A stretch of DNA of 64,000 nucleotides. Origin: Caulobacter segnis ATCC 21756 (lineage in GTDB: Bacteria > Pseudomonadota > Alphaproteobacteria > Caulobacterales > Caulobacteraceae). The notes under the pieces were generated by a model that searched no databases, was not told where the DNA came from, and saw only the letters and a program-made list of their open reading frames with translations. The position numbers and the translations under genes were made by a program. Where the stretch lies: positions 1,178,001-1,242,000 of the forward strand of contig NC_014100.1 of NCBI RefSeq assembly GCF_000092285.1, in the 5' to 3' direction. Shown here in pieces: positions 28,959-38,633 of this stretch (position 1 is the first letter of the stretch; every line of letters begins with the position of its first letter).

Positions 28959-29852
28959 ATGTCTCTTCGCGACTTCGGTGTTCTGGTCCTGATCTGCCTG
29001 GCTTGGGCCGGCAGCAACATCGTCTCGAAGCTGGTCGTGGCGCACTGGGGCGTGCCGCCGCTTTATTACGCGGCCGTGCGCTTCGCGCTGGTCGCGGCGA
29101 TCACCCTGCCTTGGCTGCTTCCCGCGCCGAGGCCCACCTGGCGAATGGTGCTGGTGGGCCTGCTGATGGGCGGCGGCAATTTCGCGCTGCTGTTCATGGG
29201 GCTGACGACCGCATCGCCCTCGGCGGCGGCGGTGGTGATCCAGCTGGGCGTGCCGTTCACGACGGTGCTGTCGGTGCTGATGCTGGGCGAGCGCATCCGC
29301 TGGCGGCGGGGACTGGGCATCGCGCTCACCCTGCTGGGCGCGGTGGTGGTGATGTGGAGCCCGCATGGCTTCGAGCTCTCGCCGGGTCTCTGGCTGATCG
29401 TCGCGGCCGCGTTCACCGGCTCGCTGGGCGCGGTGATGATGAAGCAGATCGAGGGCGTCAAACCGCTGCAGTTCCAGGCTTGGGTCGGCTTTTCGTCCTT
29501 GTGGCCGCTTGGGCTGATGAGCGCGCTGTTGGAGCCGGGGCAGGTCGCCGCGGGCCTCCACGCCGGCTGGCCGTTCCTGGGCGCGGTGGTGTTTTCGGCC
29601 CTGGTGGTTTCGGTCCTGGCCCATACGGCCTATTACGGGCTGATCCAGCGCTACGAGGCCAACCTGATCGCGCCGCTGACCCTTATGACGCCGCTCTTCA
29701 CGATCGGCATGGGCGTGGTGGTCACCCATGACCACTTCGATCTGCGGATGGGGATCGGCGCGGCCCTGGCGTTGCTCGGCGTTCTGATCATCGCGCTTCG
29801 GCGGAATCAGGTCATGCCGCTGTTGATGTCGATCCGGAACCGCGTCCAATGA
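28959..29852 (+). CDS. EamA/DMT-family transporter
   Basis: 297 residues with ten predicted helices in two EamA repeats. The first begins RDFGVLVLICLAWAGSNIVS, the second WLIVAAAFTGSLGAVMMKQI. These inner-membrane proteins usually export amino acids, drugs or metabolites; the substrate is unknown. The start MSLRDFG is typical of the family and was preferred over a 20-residue extension without a ribosome site. It overlaps the amidase ATG by four bases. Confidence 0.88.
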   Translation: MSLRDFGVLVLICLAWAGSNIVSKLVVAHWGVPPLYYAAVRFALVAAITLPWLLPAPRPTWRMVLVGLLMGGGNFALLFMGLTTASPSAAAVVIQLGVPFTTVLSVLMLGERIRWRRGLGIALTLLGAVVVMWSPHGFELSPGLWLIVAAAFTGSLGAVMMKQIEGVKPLQFQAWVGFSSLWPLGLMSALLEPGQVAAGLHAGWPFLGAVVFSALVVSVLAHTAYYGLIQRYEANLIAPLTLMTPLFTIGMGVVVTHDHFDLRMGIGAALALLGVLIIALRRNQVMPLLMSIRNRVQ

Positions 29853-30577
29853 GCCTGTCCCTTATCGAGGCCCCGTCGCCCAACTTCGACGCCCGCAAGG
29901 CGGTGCCGGACATGATCGTCCTGCACTATACGGGCATGGAGACCGGCGAGGGCGCGATCGAGCGGCTGCGCGATCCCGAGGCCAAGGTCTCGGCGCACTA
30001 CTGCGTCGAGGAAGACGGCCGGATTTTTCGCCTTGTCCCCGAGGAACGGCGCGCCTGGCACGCCGGCGCGGCCTTCTGGAAGGGCGTCAAGGACATCAAC
30101 TCGGCGTCGATCGGCGTCGAGATCGTCAATCCCGGCCACGAGTTCGGCTATCGTCCGTTCCCCGAGGCCCAGATCGCATCGGTGATCAACCTGCTGGCCG
30201 ACGTGCGCTCGCGCTGGATGATCCCCGACAGCCGCATCCTCGGGCACTCCGACGTCGCGCCCGCCCGCAAGGTCGATCCGGGCGAGCTCTTCCCGTGGAA
30301 GCGCCTGGCCGAGAGCGGCCACGGCCTGTGGATCGAGCCGCCGCCGTCGCCCGGCGCGCCGCTGGGCCAGGGCGAGGAGGGGACCGGCGTCTTCGCGCTG
30401 CAGGCGGGTCTGACGCGCCTCGGCTTCGACTGCGCCCCGACCGGCAAGTACGACGAATGGACCACGACCGTGGTCGCCGCCTTCCAGCGCCACTGGCTGC
30501 AGAGCCGCTTCGACGGCATCGCCGATGGGGAGACCCGGGCGCGCCTGGTCGGCCTGCTGCGCGCGGCGGCCGACTGA
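29849..30577 (+). CDS. N-acetylmuramoyl-L-alanine amidase with peptidoglycan-binding domain (AmiD/AmpD-like)
   Basis: 242 residues. The Amidase_2 domain carries the zinc ligands in IVLHYTGM (His about 27), GHSDVAPARKVDPG (His and Asp) and the ASIGVEIVNPG strand. A C-terminal PG_binding_1 repeat (ALQAGLTRLGFDCAPTGKYDEW to QRHWLQSRFDGIADG) follows. No signal peptide is seen, so it may act on imported anhydromuropeptides in the cytosol, like AmpD, despite its AmiD-like domain order. Coupled to the EamA gene and, through TGATG, to the PaiB gene. Confidence 0.88.
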   Translation: MSLSLIEAPSPNFDARKAVPDMIVLHYTGMETGEGAIERLRDPEAKVSAHYCVEEDGRIFRLVPEERRAWHAGAAFWKGVKDINSASIGVEIVNPGHEFGYRPFPEAQIASVINLLADVRSRWMIPDSRILGHSDVAPARKVDPGELFPWKRLAESGHGLWIEPPPSPGAPLGQGEEGTGVFALQAGLTRLGFDCAPTGKYDEWTTTVVAAFQRHWLQSRFDGIADGETRARLVGLLRAAAD

Positions 30578-31179
30578 TGCATCCGGTGCCGGCTTTCCAC
30601 GTCGAGGATCGCGCGGTCCTGCTGGACTTCCTGCGCGCCCATCCGTTCGTCACCATCGCCGCCAGCGTCGGCGGCCGGCCGATGGTCTCCCAGTCGCCGG
30701 TGGTGATCCGCGAGCTGGACGGCGAGATCGCGCTCGACTTCCACCTGTCGCGCGGGAACGTCCTGACGCCGCACCTGACGCAGGGCTTCCGCGCGGTGAT
30801 CCTGGCCACCGGCCTCGACGCCTATGTCAGCCCCGACTGGTACGAGAGCCCCGACCAGGTCCCGACCTGGAACTACCAGTCGCTCGAGGCCGAGGGCTCG
30901 GTCGCGCCGCTGAACGAGGCCGAGCTGATCGCCTTGCTCGACGACCTGTCGGCCCAGGAAGAGGCGCGGCTTCTGCCCAAGAAGCCGTGGACCCGGGACA
31001 AGATGAAGGCCGGCAAGTTCGAGGCCCTGCTGCGCGGCATCATGGGCGGGCGCTTGTTCGTCGAACGCCTGGAGGGGACCTTCAAGCTCTCGCAGAACAA
31101 GAGCGACGCGGACCGCCTGGGCGCGGCGAACGGGCTGGGCGATCATCCGATCGCCAAGCTGATGCGGGATCTACCCTAA
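30577..31179 (+). CDS. FMN-binding negative transcriptional regulator, PaiB family
   Basis: 200 residues. PaiB-type split-barrel fold: HPVPAFHVEDRAVLLDFLRAHP start, DFHLSRGNVLTPHL in the centre, VSPDWYESPDQVPTWNYQ, and the C-terminal FKLSQNKSDADRLGAANGL motif. In Bacillus PaiB represses sporulation and protease genes; in proteobacteria the role is unclear and an FMN-linked enzyme function is also possible. The start at 30577 shares one base with the amidase stop (TGATG). Confidence 0.87.
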   Translation: MHPVPAFHVEDRAVLLDFLRAHPFVTIAASVGGRPMVSQSPVVIRELDGEIALDFHLSRGNVLTPHLTQGFRAVILATGLDAYVSPDWYESPDQVPTWNYQSLEAEGSVAPLNEAELIALLDDLSAQEEARLLPKKPWTRDKMKAGKFEALLRGIMGGRLFVERLEGTFKLSQNKSDADRLGAANGLGDHPIAKLMRDLP

Positions 31180-31203
31180 ACCCTCCCCCTCTTGGGGGCG
31201 TTG

Positions 31204-31340
31204 GAGCGCCCCCTCCGTCTCGTCGCGTATCAGCGCCGATCCACCTCCCCCGCGATGCGAGGGAGGATGAGCGGCGTCCTCCTCACCCGTGCAACGGGGG
31301 AGGTGGCGCGGCGCGAAGCGCCGTGACGGAGGGGGCGCTC
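31204..31340. repeat. Palindromic intergenic repeat, upstream copy beside rnpB
   Basis: A 16-base perfect outer inverted repeat (GAGCGCCCCCTCCGTC ... GACGGAGGGGGCGCTC) encloses two inner palindromes built on CCACCTCCCCCG and CGGGGGAGGTGG. It closely matches 31827-31961 in the same orientation, and shares its inner part with 51453-51572. Confidence 0.8.
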
Positions 31341-31411
31341 GGCGGTGCGGGTCCCCCACCCTGAGAGGATGTTTGTTGACGTTTGGAAGACACCCCGTCA
31401 AACACCGTCCC

Positions 31412-31810
31412 GGACCAGATGGTCGGGCGGTCGCGTCGTCTTCGGACGCCGAGGAAAGTCCGGGCTCCACGGTGACAAGGCGGTGGGTAACGCCCACCGG
31501 GAGCGATCCTAGGGATAGCGCCACAGAAAGCAAACCGCCTTCCTTTCGAGGACGGTAAGGGTGAAAGGGTGGGGTAAGAGCCCACCGCGGACCTGGTGAC
31601 AGGGACGGCATGGCAAGCCCCGCCTGGAGCAAGACCGAATAGGGACCCCGCGCCGACCTCGCGTCGGATAGGCCGTCACTGGCCGAGAGGGTCCGGGTAG
31701 GTCGCGAGAGCCGTCCAGCAATGGCCGGCCTAGAGGAATGATCGTCGCCGTCTCTTCCTTTTTCGGAAGGGGGAGGCGGAACAGAACCCGGCTTACAGAT
31801 CATCTGGTCC
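31412..31810 (+). ncRNA. rnpB: RNase P RNA, bacterial type A
   Basis: RNase P RNA is the ribozyme that trims tRNA 5' ends. The P1 helix pairs GGACCAGATG (31412-31421) with CATCTGGTCC (31801-31810). Conserved core pieces are visible in order: GAGGAAAGTCCGGGCTCC, the CACAGAAAGCAAACCGCC region, GGTAAGGGTGAAAGGGTG, and near the 3' end GAGGAATGATCGTCGCC with the AGAACCCGGCTTACAG box that pairs with the tRNA CCA. A TTGACG -35-like hexamer at 31376-31381 is correctly placed for a start at about 31412. It lies between two copies of a palindromic repeat. Confidence 0.95.
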
Positions 31811-31826
31811 ATTTTCACGGAGGCGG

Positions 31827-31961
31827 GAGCGCCCCCTCCGTCTCGCCGCGCATCGCGGCGATCCACCTCCCCCGCCAGCGGGGGAGGATGAGCGGCTTCC
31901 TCCTCACCCGTGCAACGGGGGAGGTGGCGCGCGGCGCAGCCGCGTGGCGGAGGGGGCGCTC
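31827..31961. repeat. Palindromic intergenic repeat, downstream copy beside rnpB
   Basis: Same order of elements as 31204-31340: GAGCGCCCCCTCCGTC at the left, inner CACCTCCCCCGCC / AGCGGGGGAGG and GCAACGGGGGAGGTGG blocks, and CGGAGGGGGCGCTC at the right. It starts 17 bases after the RNase P RNA end and could act as its terminator structure. Confidence 0.8.
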
Positions 31962-32013
31962 TTCCTGCCTCACAACGGGCTCAACTGACGCCGCGCGGGC
32001 CGTCCACTGAACA

Positions 32014-32028
32014 GTTCTGTGTATGTTC
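32014..32028 (+). promoter_or_regulatory. LexA (SOS) box upstream of mraZ and the dcw cluster
   Basis: GTTC-TGTGTAT-GTTC, an exact GTTC-N7-GTTC SOS operator pointing toward mraZ, 167 bases before its start codon. It lies in an A/T-rich leader where the dcw promoter is expected. Only the sequence match is seen; occupancy by LexA is inferred. Confidence 0.6.
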
Positions 32029-32194
32029 TGTTGATTAACTTCCTCGCCCAGTGGAGCGGTGGTCGGACACCTTTGAAATCTCGATGAAATGGCATTCGGT
32101 GTCATTGTGTCCCAATTCATCCCATGTTAACCCAATTGCGTCGGGGCGATGTGGCGGGTCGCCGACCGACGTGGATCTGGCGGGGTTCAGCTTC

Positions 32195-32662
32195 GTGTTT
32201 CTCTCGACCTTCGAGAAACAGCTCGACAGCAAGCGGCGCATCGTTGTGCCGCAGGAATTCCGCGCGGCCGTGTCCGGCCTGTTCGACGGCATTTTCTGCT
32301 TTCCCTCGATCGAGGCCGACTGCTTGGAGGCGGGCGGCAAGGCCCTGTTCGACCGCTACACCGGCGTGATCGAGGAGCTGCCGTTCGGCGATCCGATCCG
32401 TTCGGCGCTGGAAACCAGCGTCCTGGGCGGCATGGCCAAGCTGTCGTTTGATACGGCTGGTCGCATTACCTTGCCCGACCATTTGTGCGAAATGTGCGGC
32501 CTCACGGATTGGGTCGCTGTCGTCGGTATGGGTGAGCGTTTTCAGATTTGGTCCCGCGAGGCCTTCCAGGCCCATCGCGCGACGCAGCGCGACATGGCGC
32601 GCGAAGGCCTGGCCGCTCTGCGCGCCCAGCAGCGGGCCGCCCGCCTGGGCGTCGTGTCGTGA
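32195..32662 (+). CDS. mraZ: Transcriptional regulator MraZ
   Basis: 155 residues, starting at a GTG ([15 protein letters not shown]) that aligns with other MraZ proteins; the frame is open further upstream but that part is not conserved. Two AbrB-like/SpoVT folds are visible: [17 protein letters not shown] and [16 protein letters not shown]. MraZ is a nucleoid-associated regulator that in E. coli represses the dcw promoter through GTGG-type repeats; GTGG words occur at about 32150 and 32171. It is the first gene of the dcw cluster and overlaps rsmH by GTGA. Confidence 0.92.
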   Translation: MFLSTFEKQLDSKRRIVVPQEFRAAVSGLFDGIFCFPSIEADCLEAGGKALFDRYTGVIEELPFGDPIRSALETSVLGGMAKLSFDTAGRITLPDHLCEMCGLTDWVAVVGMGERFQIWSREAFQAHRATQRDMAREGLAALRAQQRAARLGVVS

Positions 32663-33594
32663 GCGCCGCGCCGCACATCTCGGTCCTGCTCGATGAGGTG
32701 GTCGAGGCGCTGGGCGCCGGCCCAGGCGACGTCGTCGTGGACGGCACCTTCGGCGCGGGCGGCTATACGCGCGCGGTGCTGGCTACCGGCGCCAGCGTCA
32801 TCGGCTTCGACCGCGACCCGACCGTCCAGCGCTTCACCGAGGGCCTGCCCGCCGACCGCTTCCGCCTGATCCAGGCGCGCTTCTCCGAGATGCTCGACGA
32901 GCTGGGCCCGGAGTCGGTCGATGGCGTGATGCTGGATCTGGGCGTCTCGTCGATGCAGCTGGACCAGGCCGAGCGCGGCTTTTCCTTCATGCGCGACGGG
33001 CCGCTGGACATGCGGATGGGCGATACGGGGCCGACCGCCGCCGATCTCGTGAACACCCTGGATCACGCCGAGCTTGCCAGGATCCTCTACGTCTATGGCG
33101 AGGAACACGCCTCGCGCCGCATCGCCAGCTTCATCCTCCGCCGTCGCGAAGAGCGCCCGTTCGAGCGCACCCTGGACCTGGCCGAGGTGATCGAGCGGGC
33201 CGTCGGCGGCCGCAAGGGCGCGAAGGTTCACCCGGCCACGCGCTCGTTTCAGGGCCTGCGCATCGCGGTCAATGACGAGCTGGGCGAGCTGGAGGCGGGC
33301 CTCGCCGCCGCCGAGAGAGTGCTCAAGCCGGGCGGCCGCTTGGTCGTCGTGACCTTCCACTCGCTGGAGGACCGGATCGTCAAGGCGTTCCTGGCCGAGC
33401 GCGCGGGCCGCACGCCCGGCGGTTCGCGCCACGCGCCGCCGGTGCAGGCGGGCGCCCAGCCCAGCTTCCAGCTGATCTCGAACAAGGCGATCGCGCCGGG
33501 CGAGGCCGAGCTGGCCGCCAATCCGCGCGCGCGCTCGTCCAAGCTGCGCGCGGCCGTGCGCACGGAAGCTCCCGTCTGGGAGGCCGCCGCATGA
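32659..33594 (+). CDS. rsmH: 16S rRNA (cytosine(1402)-N4)-methyltransferase RsmH
   Basis: 311 residues from a GTG overlapping the mraZ stop by four bases. It methylates N4 of C1402 in 16S rRNA. The SAM site is [45 protein letters not shown] and the late [15 protein letters not shown] motif are specific for RsmH (MraW). The C-terminal [15 protein letters not shown] end is standard. It overlaps ftsL by ATGA. Confidence 0.96.
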   Translation: MSAAPHISVLLDEVVEALGAGPGDVVVDGTFGAGGYTRAVLATGASVIGFDRDPTVQRFTEGLPADRFRLIQARFSEMLDELGPESVDGVMLDLGVSSMQLDQAERGFSFMRDGPLDMRMGDTGPTAADLVNTLDHAELARILYVYGEEHASRRIASFILRRREERPFERTLDLAEVIERAVGGRKGAKVHPATRSFQGLRIAVNDELGELEAGLAAAERVLKPGGRLVVVTFHSLEDRIVKAFLAERAGRTPGGSRHAPPVQAGAQPSFQLISNKAIAPGEAELAANPRARSSKLRAAVRTEAPVWEAAA

Positions 33595-34028
33595 GCTTCA
33601 TGGAGCTCTTCAATCGCCGGGTGCGCGGCTTTCGGGTCGTCGAGGTCGTCGGTCTCGGCATCCTGCTGAGCCTGGTGACGGGCGTCTATCTGGCCAAGAC
33701 CTTCGCCGGCCGCGAGCGCCAGGAGATCGCCCGCATCGAGCAGGAGATCCAGGAAGAGGCGGTCCGCAAGCGTCTGCTCGAGGCCGAGGTCGCCCACCTG
33801 GAGCAGCCGCGCCGCATCGAGCAGCTGGCGCAGATGATGCAGCTGCAGCCCATCGCGGCCGATCACGAGATCACCGAGGACGCGCTGATCGACGTCGCGC
33901 GTCGCCGCGAACTGCCGCGCGCGCCGGTCACGGCCGCGCCCGAGGCGACCGACGCCCTGGCGGCCGATGCGCCCGAGCCGCTGCCGGACGACGCGCCGCC
34001 GCCGCCTCCGCCGGGAGGTCCGCAATGA
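33591..34028 (+). CDS. ftsL: Cell division protein FtsL
   Basis: 145 residues. A short cytoplasmic N-terminus, one membrane helix (about 15-35, [20 protein letters not shown]), then a periplasmic coiled coil ([20 protein letters not shown] to [15 protein letters not shown]). FtsL joins the FtsQLB complex that activates FtsW-FtsI. The C-terminal 40 residues are Ala/Pro-rich and end in a run of prolines, an extension typical of Caulobacter FtsL. Coupled on both sides by ATGA overlaps. Confidence 0.9.
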   Translation: MSFMELFNRRVRGFRVVEVVGLGILLSLVTGVYLAKTFAGRERQEIARIEQEIQEEAVRKRLLEAEVAHLEQPRRIEQLAQMMQLQPIAADHEITEDALIDVARRRELPRAPVTAAPEATDALAADAPEPLPDDAPPPPPPGGPQ

Positions 34029-35795
34029 GCCTCTCCAACCTCGGACCCGGCGGTTTCCATTCCCCCGCCTGGCGGTGGCTGGTCGAGCGTGTCTGGCGTC
34101 TGGAGCATGCGTTCGAGCGCTCGCGCGCGGCGGCCAAGCCGCAGGACGACACCCGCATCCGCATCTTCCTGGTGATGGTGTTCTTCGGGCTGTGCTTCGT
34201 GGGCGTGGCGCTGGGCGCCGGCTGGTCGGCGCTGTTCTCCAACGCGGGGCGTGGCAACGGCTATCTGCAAGGCGCGGAGGGCGCGCGGGGCGATCTGGTC
34301 GATCGCAACGGTAAGCTGCTGGCCGTCGACCTTGCCCACTACGCCCTCTATGTCGACCCGCGCGAGGTCTGGGACGCCAAGGAAACCCGCCGGGCGTTGG
34401 GCCGCGCCCTGCCGCAGGTGCCGGCCAAGCGCCTGGACAAGATCGTGTTTCGGCGACCACCGCACCTTCGTCGTCGGCGGTCTGACGCCGGACGAGAAGG
34501 ACGCCATCTTCAACCTCGGCCTGCCCGGCATTTCGTTCGAGGAGCAGGAGCGGCGGATGTATCCGCTGGGCCCGACGGCCGCGCATCTGGTCGGTTTCGT
34601 CGACAGCGGCGGCAAGGGTCTGGCCGGCGCCGAGCGCGCCCTGGACGATCCGATCCGCAAGGCCGTGGGCGGCGAGAGCGGTCCGGTCCGGCTGTCGATC
34701 GACGTGCGCGTGCAGGCCGCGCTCGAGGACGAACTGCGCAAGGCCGCCGCCGAATTCACGCCCAAGGGCGCCGTTGGCCTGGTGACCAACGTCCAGACCG
34801 GCGAGATCCTGGGTCTGGCCAGCCTGCCTGACTTCGACGCCAACAAGGCCGGCCAGGCGACCGACGCCGAGCGCCTGAACCGCGCCGCCGCTTCGGTCTA
34901 CGAGATGGGCTCGACCTTCAAGGCGTTCACGGTCGCGATCGGCCTGGACACCGGCGTGGCGACCCCGGCCTCGACCTTCGACGCGCGCGAGCCGTTCAAG
35001 CTGGGCTACCGCACGATCCACGACTACCACGCCGCCAAGGCGATCCTGACCCTGGTCGAGGTGTTCAAGCACTCGTCGAACATCGGCACGGCCATGCTGG
35101 CCGAGAAGATCGGCGGCGAGCGGCTGTCGCGCTACTTCACGGCCCTGGGCCTGACCAAGCCGGCCCAGGTCGAGCTGATGGAGTCGGCCCGTCCGCTGAC
35201 GCCGCGCAAGTGGGACATGGACGCGGTGGCCTCCACCTCGTTTGGCCACGGCATGAACGTCAGCCCGCTGGCCCTGGCCCAGGCGATGGGCGCCCTGCTG
35301 AACGGCGGCAAGATGCTGCCCCTGACCATCAAGAAGATGCCCGACGGCGTACGTCCGGAGGGCAAGCGTGTGCTCTCGGAGGCCACCTCGGCCGAGATGC
35401 TGAAGATCATGCGCGCCAACGTCATTCCGGGCGAAGGCGGCAGCGGCGGCAAGGCCGATGTGCCCGGCCTGTCGGTCGGCGGCAAGACCGGCACCGGCGA
35501 GAAGTACGACCCCTCGATCCGCGGCTACAACCACCAACGCCAGGTCTCGTCGTTCGCGGCGGTGTTCCCGACCGAGGGGCCGCTGGAGGGCGACCGCTAC
35601 TTCGTCCTGATCCTGATGGACGAGCCGCACGGGACGGCCGCCTCGGCGGGCTTCTCGACCGGCGGCTGGGTCGGCGCGCCACCGGCCGGCAAGGTCATCG
35701 ACCGCATCGCGCCGTTCCTCGGCGTGCAGAGAAAGCCCGAGCTGGTCACGATCGCCAGCCAACCCAAGAACGCCGCTCCGGAGGCGGGCCTATGA
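34025..35795 (+). CDS. ftsI: Septal peptidoglycan transpeptidase FtsI (PBP3), frameshifted as sequenced
   Basis: About 589 residues if one base is removed. The N-terminal frame (34025 onward) gives a cytoplasmic stretch, one membrane helix (IFLVMVFFGLCFVGVALGAG) and the start of the dimerisation domain, up to KRLDKIVF. There the reading continues in another frame as GDHRTFVVGGLTPDEKDAIF. The run TTT at 34448-34450 appears to have one T too many. Downstream, the transpeptidase motifs are intact: MGSTFKAF (SxxK), KHSSNIGT (SxN) and GGKTGTGEK (KTG). FtsI cross-links septal wall with FtsW and is essential, so a base-call error is likelier than a real null allele. Confidence 0.88.
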
Positions 35796-37252
35796 CCAAG
35801 CGCTTGTCGGACCTGTTCAATCGTCCTTTCGCGAATGACTCGGTGATCGCCGGCGTCACCGCCGACAGCCGCAAGGTCACCGCCGGCTGGCTGTTCGCCG
35901 CCCTGCCGGGGACCAAGGTCGACGGCCGCGACTTCGCCGAGGGCGCGGTCGCCAAGGGCGCCGCCGCCATCCTGGCGCCCGAGGGCGGTCTCGAAGGGCT
36001 GGGCGTTCCAGTGGTGCGCTCGGAAGACGCCCGTCGCGCCTACGCCCTGGCCTCGGCCGCTTTCTGGGGCAAGCAGCCGGCCATGTGCGTCGCCGTCACC
36101 GGCACCAACGGCAAGACCTCGGTCGCCGGCTTCTGCCGCCAGATCTTTGCCCAGCTGGGCCACAAGGCCGCCAGCATGGGCACCCTGGGCGTGGTGGTCA
36201 GCGAGGCGGGCCAGCCCGACCAGCAGCTGACCCCGCCGGGCCTGACCACGCCGGACGCCGGCGACGTCGCCGAGATGATCGCGCGTTTGGCCGACATGGG
36301 CGTCACCCACCTGGCGCTGGAGGCCAGCTCGCACGGCGTCGATCAGCGCCGCGTCGACGGCGTGAAGCTGAAGGCCGCCGCCTTCACCAACTTCACCCAG
36401 GACCACCTCGACTATCACGGCTCGATGGAGGCCTACCGCGCCGCCAAGCTGCGCCTGTTCGACACCCTGACGCCCGCGGGCGCGACGGCGGTGCTGAACG
36501 CCGACAGCGAGGCCTTCCCGACCTTCGCCTCGACCGCCGTGACCTCGGGCCAGAGCGTGTTCTCGGTCGGCGAGGACGGGCAGGGGCTGCGTCTGATCTC
36601 GCGGACGCCGACGCCGGCCGGCCAGGATCTGGTGGTCGAGGCGCAAGGCCGGACCTACGACATCCGCCTGCCGCTGGCCGGCGCCTTCCAGGCCTCGAAC
36701 GTGCTGGTCGCGGCCGGCCTGTGCGTCGCCGCCGGCGAGGACGTTGGCAAGGTGCTGAAGGCCCTGGAGAACCTCGAGGGCGCCGCCGGGCGTCTTCAAC
36801 GTGTCGGCCGTGGGCCGCATGGGGGCGAGGCCTATGTCGACTACGCCCACACGCCCGACGGCCTGCAGACGGTGCTCGAAGCCCTGCGCCCGCACACGCG
36901 CGGCAAGCTGATCGCCGTCTTCGGTGCGGGCGGCGATCGCGACCGGGGCAAGCGTCCCCTGATGGGCGCGATCGGCGCGAAGCTCGCGGACATCGCCATC
37001 GTCACCGACGACAATCCGCGCTCGGAAGATCCGGCCTCGATCCGCGCCGCCATTCTCGAAGCCGCCCCCGGCGCGCGCGAGATCGGCGACCGTCGCGCCG
37101 CCATCCGCGCGGCCGTCGACCTGCTGGCCGAGGGCGATGTCCTGGTCGTCGCCGGCAAGGGCCACGAGCAGGGCCAGATCGTCGCCGGAGTCGTCCATCC
37201 GTTCGACGACGTCGCCGAGACCCTCGCGGCCCTGGAGGGCGTCGATGCCTGA
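35792..37252 (+). CDS. murE: UDP-N-acetylmuramoyl-L-alanyl-D-glutamate--2,6-diaminopimelate ligase MurE
   Basis: 486 residues. Adds meso-diaminopimelate to UDP-MurNAc-Ala-Glu in the cytosol, using ATP. ATP site VAVTGTNGKTSVAGF (about 100-114), the LEASSHGVDQRR and FTNFTQDHLDYHGSM segments with the carbamylated-lysine loop, and DDNPRSEDP (about 405), whose DNPR motif selects meso-DAP. Start ATG overlaps the ftsI stop by four bases; its own stop overlaps murF by eight. Confidence 0.97.
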   Translation: MTKRLSDLFNRPFANDSVIAGVTADSRKVTAGWLFAALPGTKVDGRDFAEGAVAKGAAAILAPEGGLEGLGVPVVRSEDARRAYALASAAFWGKQPAMCVAVTGTNGKTSVAGFCRQIFAQLGHKAASMGTLGVVVSEAGQPDQQLTPPGLTTPDAGDVAEMIARLADMGVTHLALEASSHGVDQRRVDGVKLKAAAFTNFTQDHLDYHGSMEAYRAAKLRLFDTLTPAGATAVLNADSEAFPTFASTAVTSGQSVFSVGEDGQGLRLISRTPTPAGQDLVVEAQGRTYDIRLPLAGAFQASNVLVAAGLCVAAGEDVGKVLKALENLEGAAGRLQRVGRGPHGGEAYVDYAHTPDGLQTVLEALRPHTRGKLIAVFGAGGDRDRGKRPLMGAIGAKLADIAIVTDDNPRSEDPASIRAAILEAAPGAREIGDRRAAIRAAVDLLAEGDVLVVAGKGHEQGQIVAGVVHPFDDVAETLAALEGVDA

Positions 37253-38633
37253 GGCTCTCTGGACCGCTGACGAGATCGCCCAGGCGGTCGGCGGCCAGGT
37301 CGCCGGCGACTTCGCCGCGACCGGCGTCTCGATCGACACCCGCTCGGTGGAGCAGGGCGACCTGTTCGTGCCGCTGGTCGGCGCGCGCGACGGCCATGAC
37401 TTCGTTCCGCAAGCCGTGGCCAACGGCGCCGCCGGCGTCCTGGCGGCCCAGCCGGTGGACGCCCCGGCGGTGATGGTCGAGGACACCTTCAAGGCGCTGG
37501 AAGCCCTGGGCGTCGCCGCTCGCGAGCGCGCGCCCCGGTGCAAGCGCGGCGCGGTGACCGGCTCGGTCGGCAAGACCAGCGTCACCCGCGCGGTCGAGGC
37601 GGGCCTGCGCCTGGCCGGCAAGGCTCATGCCTCGGTGAAGAGCTACAACAACCATATCGGCGTGCCGCTCACCCTGGCCCGCATGCCGCGCGACACCGAG
37701 CGGGCGGTGTTCGAGATCGGCATGAACCACGCCGACGAGATCACGCCCTTGTCGAGCTTCGTCCAGCCGCACGCGGTGGCGATCACCACCGTCGGCCCGG
37801 TGCACATCGAGAACTTCCCGGACGGCGAGGCGGGCGTCGCCCGCGCCAAGGCCGAGATCTTCGCGGGCCTCATGCCCGGTGGAATCGCGGTGCTGAACGC
37901 CGACAACCGCTGGTTCGACTATCTGAAGGGCGAGGCGGAAAAGGTCGGCGCGACGGTCTGGAGCTTCGGCGAGGCGCAGGGCGCGACCGCGCGGCTGACG
38001 GGCTTCACCGTGGAAGGCGAGCGGGCCGTGGTCTCGGTCGACCTGCGCGGCGAGACCCTGACCTTCCCGATCCGCCAGACCGGCGTCCACTGGGGCCCCA
38101 ACAGCCTGTGCGTGCTGCTGATGCTGGAAGCGCTGGACGTGCCGCGCGAGACGGCGCTGGCGGCGCTGGCGGCGTTCGCGCCGATCGAGGGGCGCGGGGC
38201 CGAGAAGACCGTCCAAATTGGCGGCGGCGCCTTCACCCTGGTCGACGAGAGCTACAACGCCAATCCGGTCTCGATGCAGGCCGCCTTGAAGACGCTGGGC
38301 GCGCGCAAGGTCGCCGGACGCCGGATCGTCGTGCTGACCGACATGCTCGAATTGGGCGAGGACTCCGCGCGGTTTCACGCCGAGCTTGCAGAGCCGATCG
38401 CGGCTGCAAACGTTGACATGGTTTTTCTCGCGGGCGTCCACATGAAATCACTGTGGGAGGCGCTTCCGCCGACTCGGCGAGGCGGCTACGCGGTGGTTAC
38501 TGAAAAGTTAACGGCGGAGCTGGCGGGGGCGATCCGGCCCGGCGACGTGGTGATGGTGAAGGGGTCGAACGGCTCTAGGGCCGGCGTCCTCGCCGGCGCC
38601 TTGGCGGCGCTCGACCTTGGGGAACGGGTCTGA
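37245..38633 (+). CDS. murF: UDP-N-acetylmuramoyl-tripeptide--D-alanyl-D-alanine ligase MurF
   Basis: 462 residues. Joins D-Ala-D-Ala to the UDP-MurNAc tripeptide. N-terminal substrate domain ([34 protein letters not shown]), ATP site [27 protein letters not shown] and [13 protein letters not shown], and the C-terminal [16 protein letters not shown]. The start lies inside the murE end (eight-base overlap), and the stop shares a base with the mraY start (TGATG), so translation is coupled throughout. Confidence 0.96.
   Translation: MPEALWTADEIAQAVGGQVAGDFAATGVSIDTRSVEQGDLFVPLVGARDGHDFVPQAVANGAAGVLAAQPVDAPAVMVEDTFKALEALGVAARERAPRCKRGAVTGSVGKTSVTRAVEAGLRLAGKAHASVKSYNNHIGVPLTLARMPRDTERAVFEIGMNHADEITPLSSFVQPHAVAITTVGPVHIENFPDGEAGVARAKAEIFAGLMPGGIAVLNADNRWFDYLKGEAEKVGATVWSFGEAQGATARLTGFTVEGERAVVSVDLRGETLTFPIRQTGVHWGPNSLCVLLMLEALDVPRETALAALAAFAPIEGRGAEKTVQIGGGAFTLVDESYNANPVSMQAALKTLGARKVAGRRIVVLTDMLELGEDSARFHAELAEPIAAANVDMVFLAGVHMKSLWEALPPTRRGGYAVVTEKLTAELAGAIRPGDVVMVKGSNGSRAGVLAGALAALDLGERV

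Noticed and set aside
31180..31380. CRISPR-like array from repeated CCTCCCCCG words
   Set aside because: The words are arms of palindromes in opposite orientations, not regularly spaced direct repeats with unique spacers.
33249..35762. 837-codon minus-strand frame across rsmH, ftsL and ftsI
   Set aside because: It runs antisense to strongly conserved dcw genes and has shadow composition.
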